Below are positions 1 through 8,678 of a DNA stretch of 64,000 nt, piece by piece (within the stretch, counting starts at the first letter, position 1; every line of letters starts with the position of its first letter). Below the pieces are notes generated by a model. The model was not told the DNA's origin and did not search any database. It saw nothing but the letters and a program-made list of their open reading frames with translations. Both the position numbers and the translations under genes were made by a program. This stretch comes from Paenibacillus tyrphae (GTDB lineage: Bacteria; Bacillota; Bacilli; Paenibacillales; NBRC-103111): assembly GCF_000722545.1 (NCBI RefSeq), contig NZ_JNVM01000001.1, forward strand, positions 96,524 to 160,523, in the 5' to 3' direction.

Positions 1-733
1 TATTATAGTCAATATAATAAGTTGACGCATGGTCAGCACTTACATCCACAAAAGGACTTTTGCTAATATATCTGCTATGGTAAACAGAAAAAGCTATGAC
101 AATTATTGAATATAAAGATAGTAATATTTTTTCTTTACGATTATCTTTGCTAAAGTATAATTGAATTATAAAAAATAAAATTATTGTGATATAATATGTT
201 TCTTTTGAAAAACAACATAAAAATATCGTCAAGAAACAACTTATAAAATAGATTGTTTTTTTAGATTCACTATATTTATGCCATAAGGCAATGCTTAACA
301 TTAAGAAAAAAAATGATATTGTATTATAAATATCATAAGAGTAGTTAAAATAAAATGAAGGATGGGAAAATAACAACAAAAGATATAATATTATAGAAAG
401 CCATCCAATATCCATCTTTGTGAATTTTATGAAATTATAGATTAACAGAAATATACTGATAAGAAAAATAGTTATTATGCCTGCTGTAAATCCTTCTAAT
501 CCAAACTCGCTCAAAAATGCACTTATAAATAAAACTATAAAACGAGGTCTTCCAAAAAAATCTGACCAATAAATTGATCCACTCACTGTTGAAACATTTG
601 TAAAAATATCAGCATGAAAAGGCACAAGTGGGCTAAAATAGCCTGGGAAAACGAATCTAAGCACTACATAATATATTGAAATAATAAGCACTGCCAAATA
701 AACCATATTTTTCTTTTTCCAAGCTATTGCCAT
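1..733 (-). CDS. Polytopic membrane protein, N-terminal part (cut by window edge)
   Basis: The reading frame opens at ATG 733 behind an AAGGA ribosome binding site and stays open to the left edge, giving at least 244 residues. The translation is rich in Ile, Phe, Leu and Tyr with several hydrophobic helices. The first external loop (about residues 30-55) carries acidic residues in the stretches HADIF and YWSDFFGR, which resembles the first loop of GT-C glycosyltransferases and of the 595-residue protein at 6711-8498. A role in transferring or polymerising lipid-linked sugars is inferred from context only. It is the last visible gene of the glycan cluster and is separated from the GtrB-like gene by a perfect hairpin. 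Confidence 0.75.
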   Translation of the reverse strand, partial: MAIAWKKKNMVYLAVLIISIYYVVLRFVFPGYFSPLVPFHADIFTNVSTVSGSIYWSDFFGRPRFIVLFISAFLSEFGLEGFTAGIITIFLISIFLLIYNFIKFTKMDIGWLSIILYLLLLFSHPSFYFNYSYDIYNTISFFFLMLSIALWHKYSESKKTIYFISCFLTIFLCCFSKETYYITIILFFIIQLYFSKDNRKEKILLSLYSIIVIAFSVYHSRYISKSPFVDVSADHASTYYIDYN

Positions 734-758
734 TCAATCAATTCCTTCATTTAAATTT

Positions 759-791
759 AATAGTATCTCTCAATTGAGAGATACTATTTTT
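759..791. terminator. 30-bp perfect palindrome between glycan genes
   Basis: Two 15-bp arms (759-773 and 774-788) form a perfect inverted repeat. On the plus strand it is followed by a T run, as in an intrinsic terminator. On the minus strand, the coding direction here, the tail is only TTAAATTT, so it may reduce rather than stop transcription into the partial gene. Confidence 0.6.
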
Positions 792-820
792 AAAATTGAT
801 TCAAGTTAAAATTCTATTTT

Positions 821-1759
821 TCAAAACTTTGGAAAATTTATTCTTTCTTTTTCTATAACTAATGGTCTTTTTAAGATCTGAGTGTGAATAGATCCAATAT
901 ATTCTCCTAGAATGCCAACAAAAAATAATTGTACTGAGGAGAAGAAAAATAAACCAATGATAACCGGAGCCATACCGATTGAGAAGCTATACCAAAATAA
1001 TAATTTTGCTAATAAGTAAAACAAAGCTATCAATAGGCTAATCGCAGACATTGCAAAACCAAGCATTGCCGCTATTCTAAGCGGGACTTTAGAATGATTT
1101 GTTATTCCCAACATAGCAATATCATAGAGTGTATAAAAATTGTTACTTGTTATCCCCCTTTTTCTTGTAGGTTGATAATATTCAATTTTGTATGATTCAA
1201 AACCAATATCCGAAATAAGCCCTCTAAAGTATGGATAAGGATCATCAATTTTTTTAAGAATTTCAATTATTTTTTTATCATAAAGTCCAAAACCTGTATT
1301 ATTTTTAGTTAATTCGATTTCCGAAACCTTGTTAATAAAATTATAAAATGCTTTCCGTATAGTAAACATCAACGGAGATTCTTCACTTTTTGTTTTAACA
1401 CCTAATACGACTTTATATCCTTCTTCCCATTTTACTAGAAATTCTTTAATCATATAAGCAGGATCCTGAAGATCCCCAGCAAAAAGTATCACTGCTTCTC
1501 CTGTTGATTGTAATAAGGCATAATAAGGTGATCTTATATGTCCAAAATTTCGAGCATTAACAATAATTTTTACATTCTTATCTTCCTTAGCAATTCCTTT
1601 TAATATACTTAATGTATTATCTTTAGAAGCATTGTCAATAAAAATATGTTCATATTGATAAATTTTTAATTCCTCAAATATTTGCCTTACTTGCCGATAT
1701 ACTTCTTCAACATTGCCTTCTTCATTATAGCATGGGGTTACAATTGAGATAAGTTTCAT
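821..1759 (-). CDS. GtrB/DPM1-type family 2 glycosyltransferase
   Basis: A 312-residue protein with a GT2 GT-A domain (about residues 5-230) followed by two hydrophobic helices (about 232-254 and 265-290). VTPCYNEEGN at the start and AGDLQDP near residue 95 are the nucleotide-binding and metal-binding signatures of the family. This architecture matches GtrB-like enzymes, which charge undecaprenyl phosphate with a hexose. The next gene upstream encodes a GtrA-like membrane protein, the usual partner that moves such a lipid-linked sugar across the membrane. The pair may add a side-chain sugar to the exported glycan. The sugar cannot be told from sequence. Confidence 0.88.
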   Translation of the reverse strand: MKLISIVTPCYNEEGNVEEVYRQVRQIFEELKIYQYEHIFIDNASKDNTLSILKGIAKEDKNVKIIVNARNFGHIRSPYYALLQSTGEAVILFAGDLQDPAYMIKEFLVKWEEGYKVVLGVKTKSEESPLMFTIRKAFYNFINKVSEIELTKNNTGFGLYDKKIIEILKKIDDPYPYFRGLISDIGFESYKIEYYQPTRKRGITSNNFYTLYDIAMLGITNHSKVPLRIAAMLGFAMSAISLLIALFYLLAKLLFWYSFSIGMAPVIIGLFFFSSVQLFFVGILGEYIGSIHTQILKRPLVIEKERINFPKF

Positions 1760-1768
1760 AATTTCACC

Positions 1769-2164
1769 TTAAAAAACAAATTTTTTATTCAATACATAAG
1801 ATAATATTGCAAGAGGCAGTAAAATAATAGCACCTGAAATGTATACATTTGCAATATATAAAGACAACAATTTTAAAAGAGAAACGTTAACTAAATAAAT
1901 AACTCCATAAACAATAATAAATTTAACAAATAAAGAATTCTTCTTATTATTGAAAACAAGAGTTCCAGTAGTTTTAAAATTAAATAATATGCCTAGTATT
2001 GTTGAAAATAAAGAAGCAAATGTATAATGAACTCCTGCAAATATAAAAAGTGCGAATAGAGAATATCCAAATAAAGTATTCAAACCGCCTACAAATAAAA
2101 ACTTAACAAATTTGTTATGGAAAATTTTAGTAATCATAAGATCATATTCTAAAATAATTTTCAA
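1769..2164 (-). CDS. GtrA-like family membrane protein
   Basis: A protein of 131 residues from TTG 2164, or 122 from ATG 2137, with four hydrophobic helices and the GtrA-type opening FVKFLFVGGLNTLFGYSLF. GtrA proteins are thought to flip undecaprenyl-phosphate-linked glucose or another sugar. The gene lies directly upstream of the GtrB-like glycosyltransferase (gap 9 bases), which supports a functional pair. The TTG start overlaps the end of the transketolase C-terminal subunit gene by 23 bases, whereas ATG 2137 falls just after its stop. Neither start has a strong Shine-Dalgarno sequence, so the start is undecided. Confidence 0.85.
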   Translation of the reverse strand: MKIILEYDLMITKIFHNKFVKFLFVGGLNTLFGYSLFALFIFAGVHYTFASLFSTILGILFNFKTTGTLVFNNKKNSLFVKFIIVYGVIYLVNVSLLKLLSLYIANVYISGAIILLPLAILSYVLNKKFVF

Positions 2165-3041
2165 ATGTCATACCTAATTTTTCTCTTATAAACTGTTGAC
2201 TTCCAACATAATGCGAATACTTATCAGGGAGTGCTATTCGTTTGAATTTAACTCCTTTCCCACTTTCCGCGATAATTTCAGAGACTGCACTGCCTAGACC
2301 ACCAATAACACTATGTTCTTCTAATGTAAATATTGGAATGTTTAAGTCTATAACACTATTTAGCATCTCAAGATCTAGAGGTTTTACAGTCGGAAAACTA
2401 ATAAGCATACAATGCCTTCCTTGCTGACGAAGCAATTCAACCCACTTTACAGCTAGTTCAAGTGTATTGCTTGTTGTTAAAATAACTAAATCTTTCCCTT
2501 CAGTTACTTTAACTGCTTGGCCAATGGCTATTTTTCGATCTTCTGAATGGATAACAGGTTCTCCATTCCTTGCCAACCTTATATACATAGGACCTTGATG
2601 CTTGAAACTTTCTTCCACAATATTTTTAACCTCTACCGGATCTCCAGGACAGCATACTGTCATATTAGGCAATGATCTCATGATAGCAATATCTTCAATC
2701 GAATGATGCGTTGCCCATTGTGGGCCATATGACAAACCAGCACCTACACCGACTAAACGAACATTTGTATTAATATAAGCCGTATCAACCCGAACTTGTT
2801 CAAAACAACGCATCGTGACAAATGGAATAATACTGTACACGTATACTATTTTTCCAGATAAGGCTAATCCCGCGGCAACCCCCACTGCATTTTGTTCAGC
2901 AATGCCAACATTCAAAAACTGATTTGGACACTCTTCTTTAAATTTTTCTAATACGGAAAAACCTAAATCAGGTGTTATAACAAAAATACGCTTATCTTCT
3001 TTGGCCCTTTTCATTAAGGTATTAATAAAAGTTTGTCTCAT
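2142..3041 (-). CDS. Transketolase-like C-terminal subunit
   Basis: 299 residues corresponding to the pyrimidine-binding and C-terminal domains of transketolase/DXP synthase. The stretch NVGIAEQNAVGVAAGLA holds the conserved Glu that activates thiamine diphosphate. The adjacent gene upstream encodes the matching N-terminal subunit and overlaps by 4 bases (ATGA), so the two form a split enzyme. Split transketolases inside nucleotide-sugar clusters, next to CDP-glucose 4,6-dehydratase, suggest transfer of a two-carbon ketol unit onto a keto-sugar rather than pentose-phosphate metabolism. This role is inferred. Confidence 0.88.
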   Translation of the reverse strand: MRQTFINTLMKRAKEDKRIFVITPDLGFSVLEKFKEECPNQFLNVGIAEQNAVGVAAGLALSGKIVYVYSIIPFVTMRCFEQVRVDTAYINTNVRLVGVGAGLSYGPQWATHHSIEDIAIMRSLPNMTVCCPGDPVEVKNIVEESFKHQGPMYIRLARNGEPVIHSEDRKIAIGQAVKVTEGKDLVILTTSNTLELAVKWVELLRQQGRHCMLISFPTVKPLDLEMLNSVIDLNIPIFTLEEHSVIGGLGSAVSEIIAESGKGVKFKRIALPDKYSHYVGSQQFIREKLGMTFENYFRI

Positions 3042-3835
3042 AATTTACCTTCCAATTCTTTTATAGCTGCTACTAGCTGATCTTCATTAGGTGAACGATA
3101 ATGCCAATCTAATTGATCTGCCATAAATGAGATTCCGTTTCCTTTTATCGTATGTGCAATTATTGCCTTCGGTCTTTCAGCTTTAGAGTTAAATGCCTTC
3201 TCTAATTGCTGTAAATTATGCCCATCAATTTCTATGACATCCCATCCAAATGCTTTCCATCTCTCCGCCATATTTTCTTGATTTATTATTTCATTAGTTC
3301 TACCGAATCCTTGTAACTTGTTGTAGTCAATGATTACTGTAATATTTTGAAGCCTCAATGTTGCAGCTAGCATTACAGCTTCCCAAACAGAACCTTCGTT
3401 ACATTCTCCATCACCTAATACTACATAAACTTTTCCATCATTATTATCTAATTTATTTGCAATAGCCATTCCTACACCAACAGATAATCCATGGCCAAGA
3501 GAGCCAGTCGACAACTCAATCCCTTGTACGGCTTCCATATCTAAATGTCCAGGCAATACCCCATAATCAATATAATATCTATCCAAAAGTTCTTTATTAA
3601 AAAAGCCTCTTTCCGCTAAGGTTGCATATAACGCCGCGCTTCCATGTCCTTTACTTAAAATAAACTTATCTCTATTCGGCATTTTGGGGTTTGCAGGGTC
3701 GATATTCATAATTCTATAGTATAATACATAAAGAATATCTACAATTGATAATGATGTTCCTACATGAGAAGACTTAGAATAGTGCGTCATATGCAATATT
3801 GACTTTTTAATATTTACAATAGTTTCATTACTCAT
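3038..3835 (-). CDS. Transketolase-like N-terminal (ThDP-binding) subunit
   Basis: 265 residues from ATG 3835, which follows a GGTG ribosome binding site. An in-frame start at 3871 would run into the upstream epimerase gene and looks unlikely. Conserved features are SKGHGSAALYA, GSLGHGLSVGVGMA and the thiamine diphosphate/Mg motif GDGECNEGSVWEA, with the following NKLQGFG element. Length fits an N-terminal half-transketolase. It forms a translationally coupled pair with the C-terminal subunit and sits in the CDP-sugar block, pointing to sugar branching or chain extension (inference). Confidence 0.88.
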   Translation of the reverse strand: MSNETIVNIKKSILHMTHYSKSSHVGTSLSIVDILYVLYYRIMNIDPANPKMPNRDKFILSKGHGSAALYATLAERGFFNKELLDRYYIDYGVLPGHLDMEAVQGIELSTGSLGHGLSVGVGMAIANKLDNNDGKVYVVLGDGECNEGSVWEAVMLAATLRLQNITVIIDYNKLQGFGRTNEIINQENMAERWKAFGWDVIEIDGHNLQQLEKAFNSKAERPKAIIAHTIKGNGISFMADQLDWHYRSPNEDQLVAAIKELEGKL

Positions 3836-3839
3836 GCTT

Positions 3840-4784
3840 TCACCTATTTTTCTCGTTTTTAATATATTCAATTGTTCTTCCTAAGCCTGTCTCTAAATTA
3901 AACTCTGGTTGCCAACCAGTATCTCTTATGAGCTTTGATACATCTGCTTCTAAATGCATAACTTGGTCAGGTCTATAAGGAATATCACCAAAACCTAACG
4001 GCAACGATGGATCAATCAAATCTCTTGTAATTTCAATAATATTTTTCAGTTTTTTAGCATTTCCCGAGCCTAAATTATAAACTCCCTGTGAATTAGGTGT
4101 AATTCCTAATTTGTATAGAGCATTTGCAGCATCGTCTACATATAAATAGTCCCATAATTGTTCGCCAAGAGTTAGTTTAGGTTTTTGTTTGTCAAGTAAA
4201 GTATTTATTAGGTCAATTAACATCCAACCGCTATTGTCACCTGGACCATAAGTGCTAAAAACCCTCGCCCAGACGGTGTTTATATTTAACTGATTACCGA
4301 GAACCTGTGTCAAAATACTTGCAGAGAGTTTTGATGCTCCATAGAAAGTCGTAGGTTTAGTAGAATATTCTTCTGAAATTTTGCTATTTACAGGACCATA
4401 TTCGGCTTGCGATCCTGTACCAACCCATTTACTGCATCCTAACGAATGCGCCAAGAGAAGACTTTGTACGGTCGATTCTATATTTTGACTTTGGATTGAA
4501 TCATTTCTATCCTTATTACCTACGCCTTTCCAGCCTAAATGATAGAAAATATTTATATCTATTTCTAATTGACTTAATTGTTCTTTAATATGACCGAAAT
4601 CATCTAGATCCCCATAGATCACCTTAAGATTTTTATCTACGGGTAATCGATCTATATTTTTTGAATTTTCTCTGACAAGAGCGTATACAATTCCATTTTC
4701 AGCTATAATTTTTCTACACAAGGCAGAACCGATAAATCCTGTGGCACCTGTAATAAAAGCAGCTATTGTTGAAATAAAAATCAC
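3840..4784 (-). CDS. NAD-dependent sugar epimerase/dehydratase (extended SDR)
   Basis: About 314 residues. The Rossmann motif GATGFIGS is close to the N-terminus and the catalytic pair appears as YGASK with an upstream Ser/Thr (GTGSQAEYGP). It probably epimerises or reduces the CDP-4-keto sugar made by the RfbG-like enzyme, before or after the transketolase step (inference). The start is unclear: GTG 4784 lies only one or two bases after AGGAG, an earlier TTG at 4820 overlaps rfbG by 32 bases, and alignment with relatives would favour a start a few codons further in, where only ATT or ATA codons exist. Confidence 0.82.
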   Translation of the reverse strand: MIFISTIAAFITGATGFIGSALCRKIIAENGIVYALVRENSKNIDRLPVDKNLKVIYGDLDDFGHIKEQLSQLEIDINIFYHLGWKGVGNKDRNDSIQSQNIESTVQSLLLAHSLGCSKWVGTGSQAEYGPVNSKISEEYSTKPTTFYGASKLSASILTQVLGNQLNINTVWARVFSTYGPGDNSGWMLIDLINTLLDKQKPKLTLGEQLWDYLYVDDAANALYKLGITPNSQGVYNLGSGNAKKLKNIIEITRDLIDPSLPLGFGDIPYRPDQVMHLEADVSKLIRDTGWQPEFNLETGLGRTIEYIKNEKNR

Positions 4785-4788
4785 GCTC

Positions 4789-5874
4789 CTATTTGGATTT
4801 TTCTTGTTCAAACAAACCAATCTGGTCTAAACAAATTTTTCCTGGATCTATTCCAGCTTTATACTCTTTATTCCATTCTATAATTGAATCTAATGCCTTA
4901 TCTAAGTTCCAAATTGGCTTCCAGCCTATTAGCGCTTTTGCTTTAGAACAATCTAACTTTAAGTACGTTGCCTCATGAGGTTGAGGAGCGTCGTCTATTT
5001 TATAATTAATCTTACCATTCCATTTGAAACACATCTGTTCAACAATATATTTCACCGTATTAACATCATCATCTTCAGGACCGAAATTCCACGCCTGAGC
5101 AAATTCTGGGCCAAATTCAAACAACTTTTGAGCCAGCATCAAATATCCATTTAATGGTTCAAGCACATGCTGCCAAGGACGAATAGATTGCGGATTTCTG
5201 ATTAAAATCGTCTCGTCTTTTAATAAAGAACTCATACAATCAGGGATTAATCGATCTAAAGCCCAATCCCCGCCACCAATTACGTTACCAGCTCTTGCCG
5301 TAGCTATCGCAACTCCGTGTGATGTATAATCATTAAGATGAAAATAAGAATTTCGATAGGCAGAAGTAACTAATTCTGAACATGCCTTGCTATTAGAGTA
5401 AGGATCAAACCCTCCTAATGCATCTTGCTCACGATAGCCCCAATGCCATTCATTATTTTCGTAGCATTTGTCTGTAGTAACATTTACTACTGCTTTTACT
5501 GAATTAGATTTTCTTATGGCTTCAAACAGATTAACAGTTCCCATTACATTTGTTGTATATGTTTCAATAGGATTGGAATAAGAGTATCTTACTAAAGGTT
5601 GTGCTGCCATATGAATTACAACTTCAGGTCTATAATCAATTATTGACTTTGTTAATTTTTCCAAATCCCTAATATCGCCAATTATAGAATGATATAATTG
5701 ATCTAGCTTACATAAGCTATATAAAGAAGGATCTGTAGGTGGATTCAAAGAATAACCAACCACTTTCGCGCCGAGCTTCGTTAACCATAGACTAAGCCAC
5801 GCACCTTTAAAACCCGTATGGCCAGTTAAAAAAACAGTTTTGTTCTTCCAAAAATTTCCTACCACTGTTTCCAT
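4789..5874 (-). CDS. rfbG: CDP-glucose 4,6-dehydratase
   Basis: 361 residues from ATG 5874, chosen because an AAGGGA ribosome binding site lies about 8 bases upstream. The start overlaps the end of rfbF by 16 bases. An extended SDR fold is shown by TGHTGFKGAWLSLWL, the AAQPLVRYSY stretch typical of RfbG, YSNSKACSE with the catalytic Tyr and Lys, and RAGNVIGGGDWA. The enzyme turns CDP-glucose into CDP-4-keto-6-deoxyglucose. No DdhC/DdhD-like 3-dehydrase is present in the window, so the product probably does not go to a 3,6-dideoxyhexose by the Yersinia route. Confidence 0.93.
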   Translation of the reverse strand: METVVGNFWKNKTVFLTGHTGFKGAWLSLWLTKLGAKVVGYSLNPPTDPSLYSLCKLDQLYHSIIGDIRDLEKLTKSIIDYRPEVVIHMAAQPLVRYSYSNPIETYTTNVMGTVNLFEAIRKSNSVKAVVNVTTDKCYENNEWHWGYREQDALGGFDPYSNSKACSELVTSAYRNSYFHLNDYTSHGVAIATARAGNVIGGGDWALDRLIPDCMSSLLKDETILIRNPQSIRPWQHVLEPLNGYLMLAQKLFEFGPEFAQAWNFGPEDDDVNTVKYIVEQMCFKWNGKINYKIDDAPQPHEATYLKLDCSKAKALIGWKPIWNLDKALDSIIEWNKEYKAGIDPGKICLDQIGLFEQEKSK

Positions 5875-6635
5875 GGAGCATTTCCCTTCTTCCATAAGTC
5901 TTCAAGATAATTTTTATCCCTTAAAGTATCCATCGGTTGCCAAAATCCGTTGTGTTTATAAGCCATTAATTCAGAATTTTTAGAAAGGTTCTCCAGAGGT
6001 GCTTGCTCTAATATAGTTGAATCATCATTAATATAATCTAAAACTTCCGGTTGAAAAACAAAAAAGCCAGCATTTATCCAATAACCATCACCTTTAGGTT
6101 TTTCTTGAAAACCAAGAACTTGATCATTATCATTTAAATCCAATGCTCCAAATCTTCCACCCGGTTGTACCGATGTAACAGTAGCCAACTTACCATGAAG
6201 TTTATGATACTCTACCAATTCTTTAATATTCACATTAGAAACGCCGTCACCATAAGTTAGCATAAAAGGTTGATTGTCAATGTAAGGCTTTATTCTTTTA
6301 ACTCGCCCACCAGTCATTGTGTTGAGCCCTGTGTTTACTAAAGTAACTCTCCAAGGTTCAGCAGAGTGATTGTGGTGAATAATACTTTCATTATCATTTC
6401 GAAAATCAAAAGTTAGATCCGATTCATGAAGAAAATAATGGGCAAAATACTCCTTAATGTAGTATCCTTTATAACCTAAGCATATAACGAAATCGTTAAA
6501 ACCAAAACTAGAATATATTTTCATAATGTGCCAAAGAATCGGTCTTTCACCAATTTCAATCATTGGTTTAGGTCTCAAATGTGATTCTTCACTTATTCTT
6601 GTGCCAAATCCGCCAGCCAATATAACTACTTTCAT
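5859..6635 (-). CDS. rfbF: Glucose-1-phosphate cytidylyltransferase
   Basis: 258 residues, the usual family length. MKVVILAGGFGTRISEES is the nucleotidyltransferase signature, followed by RPKPMIEIGERPILWHIMK, the YGDGVSNVNI stretch that binds metal, and NAGFFVF. It makes CDP-glucose from CTP and glucose 1-phosphate, the first step of the CDP-sugar route continued by rfbG. An AGGG-type ribosome binding site precedes ATG 6635. It is the first gene of the four-enzyme CDP-sugar block and follows a 75-base gap. Confidence 0.94.
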   Translation of the reverse strand: MKVVILAGGFGTRISEESHLRPKPMIEIGERPILWHIMKIYSSFGFNDFVICLGYKGYYIKEYFAHYFLHESDLTFDFRNDNESIIHHNHSAEPWRVTLVNTGLNTMTGGRVKRIKPYIDNQPFMLTYGDGVSNVNIKELVEYHKLHGKLATVTSVQPGGRFGALDLNDNDQVLGFQEKPKGDGYWINAGFFVFQPEVLDYINDDSTILEQAPLENLSKNSELMAYKHNGFWQPMDTLRDKNYLEDLWKKGNAPWKQW

Positions 6636-6710
6636 TTCGAACCCTCCATTGTAAGTATAATTAAAATTAAATTATTAATCCATATTATTAATGTACTTTC
6701 ATAATAAGTG

Positions 6711-8498
6711 CTATTCATAATGATAGAATTCTGTTTCCCAATTTATTTTTTCCATTCCAGCAGGCACCGGGATCCAGATAATGTCATATTGTTCACTAAT
6801 ATTGTAATATGCAAACTTTCCACTCTCTAATAAAGAAATTGATTCATTATCAATTACATTATCTGAAAGCAAAAGTTCTTGATTAGTATCCATTCTCTTG
6901 AGCATTAGACCTTTTTTCTTATTTAATTTAGGAATAAGTTTATACACTAATTTATCCCCACTTAGAGTATTTTGTGGATATTTTTTTTCCGGTGAACTCC
7001 ACTCTTGTGGTAGTATTTTGGCAGAAATTTTATTTTCGTTAGGTAATTCAATATAATTTTCTGTGACATTTATAAATTTTTTATTATCATCTAATTTAAA
7101 TAAAAGTACAGCTTCTTCTTTATTAATATTTAATTTAGACAAATTATTAACATAATTAATCTTCATATCTTTATTTGTATACACTTTAAAAAAAGTAGAA
7201 TCTAATAGAGTCCATGGTAATGAATCGTGTTTTTGTATAAATATTTCATATCGACTAATATTATTTCCATATTTTTCTATTGTTTCCTTATAAACTGAAT
7301 CAGAAATCATTTCTGCATTTACAAAGAAGACATTCGGTAAAAAAGATTTATAATAAATATTAGAACTCAAGGTCAACAAGGCTACTAGTGATACCAATAA
7401 ATATTTATAAAAAGAAGATTTTGATATTATATTGAAACCAACGGAAAGTACAATAAGAAATAAAATATAAGGTGCTAACAACCATCTATATTCTTGTCTA
7501 ATTGTAATAGAAGCTGCTAAAAGAATTGAACTGAACAGTATTAAAGAAAGGAAGATTACTAGCTTACAATTTTTATTATCTTTTAATTTACAATATGCAA
7601 TGATGAATATAGCAATAATTAACAAAGCAAGTATAATGGAAAGGCTAATTATTAGATTACTCGATTGTTGTATTGGAAGTCCATTTAAATATGCATCCCC
7701 TATATTCAATCCAAACATATTCCCTAATCCACTTATAAAAAATTTCGATATTCTTAAAAAATCAAAATCTAAGGGCCTACCACCCGTTCCTTCTAGAACA
7801 GTTGTTTTTAATAATAATTTTTTTAATATAAAATTAAAAATATTTTCTGAAATTAAAATTCCGCATATTAGCATTCTGTATTTGTTATTTTTATTGATAG
7901 CTAATACTAGGAATATTAAAAAAGGTAGAAGCACTATATATCTTTCATGTGTAAATATTATTAAACAATTTAAAATCAATAAATTAATTATATAAATTTT
8001 TTTATTATTGCTCTGATAATATTTTATAGAATTATAAATTATTAGCACAAAGAAAAACAAACCCAATGCTTCCATCAATCCAAAAACTTGTATAATATTG
8101 TAATAAGAAAACCGAGAAGTTATGAATAGCAAACATGCTATAAAAGATATAAAATTAGTTTTTGTTAAGGTATAGATTATTTTATATAAGATTAAAACGA
8201 TTATAAAATTAAATAATATATTGGTGAAAAAAAACAATTTGTATTCTTTCCCAAAAATATCAAACAATATATATTGTATTATGTTATAAACTGGCCTGTA
8301 TTTATTAGCAACTGCTTCTAAAAAAGAATATTGCAAAAAAGAGGAATGGTAATTTTGGAAATAATCCCAAGCACTTAAGTCATCACCCATAAGGGTATTG
8401 AATTTGAATGCATTAAACCAAATGAAATTTACTAAAAAAAGAAGTGCAAGGTTTAATTTTATTATTACACCTGAGCTAATAATGTAATTTTTGAACAT
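6711..8498 (-). CDS. Large polytopic membrane protein, GT-C-like
   Basis: 595 residues with about ten or eleven hydrophobic helices in the first 380 residues and a soluble C-terminal region of about 200 residues. The first loop has MGDDLSAWDYF, an Asp-Asp pair placed as in GT-C enzymes, which use lipid-phosphate sugars as donors. No close family is recognised. Codon use is very AT-rich. The start ATG 8498 has GAAGGGA upstream. It could transfer a sugar from the lipid made by the GtrA/GtrB pair, or polymerise repeats. This is inferred from topology and neighbours. Confidence 0.8.
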   Translation of the reverse strand: MFKNYIISSGVIIKLNLALLFLVNFIWFNAFKFNTLMGDDLSAWDYFQNYHSSFLQYSFLEAVANKYRPVYNIIQYILFDIFGKEYKLFFFTNILFNFIIVLILYKIIYTLTKTNFISFIACLLFITSRFSYYNIIQVFGLMEALGLFFFVLIIYNSIKYYQSNNKKIYIINLLILNCLIIFTHERYIVLLPFLIFLVLAINKNNKYRMLICGILISENIFNFILKKLLLKTTVLEGTGGRPLDFDFLRISKFFISGLGNMFGLNIGDAYLNGLPIQQSSNLIISLSIILALLIIAIFIIAYCKLKDNKNCKLVIFLSLILFSSILLAASITIRQEYRWLLAPYILFLIVLSVGFNIISKSSFYKYLLVSLVALLTLSSNIYYKSFLPNVFFVNAEMISDSVYKETIEKYGNNISRYEIFIQKHDSLPWTLLDSTFFKVYTNKDMKINYVNNLSKLNINKEEAVLLFKLDDNKKFINVTENYIELPNENKISAKILPQEWSSPEKKYPQNTLSGDKLVYKLIPKLNKKKGLMLKRMDTNQELLLSDNVIDNESISLLESGKFAYYNISEQYDIIWIPVPAGMEKINWETEFYHYE

Positions 8499-8577
8499 AA
8501 AAAATGTCCCTTCTAAAATACTTAGAATTTAAATTGATTTAAGTCTACTACATATATCTTATCATACGATCTATATT

Positions 8578-8604
8578 TCAGATCTTGATCATAAGCACCT
8601 CCTC
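8578..8604 (-). pseudogene. Orphan ribosome binding site with a 4-codon ORF
   Basis: In the 180-base gap between the acyltransferase and the 595-residue protein lies a strong AGGAGGTG site followed by ATG at 8592 and only three more codons before TGA (8578-8580). It looks like the left-over start of a deleted gene. A short regulatory leader peptide is possible. The rest of the gap shows nothing. Confidence 0.4.
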
Positions 8605-8678
8605 ATTACTAATAATTATCTCATTGTTATTACGAAAATAATTCAATAACTTCTACATTGTAAATTGCTTATTTCTTA

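Noticed and set aside
3038..3835. Housekeeping transketolase or DXP synthase
   Set aside because: Split into two subunits, each well short of the single-chain enzymes, AT-rich like the cluster and flanked by CDP-sugar genes.
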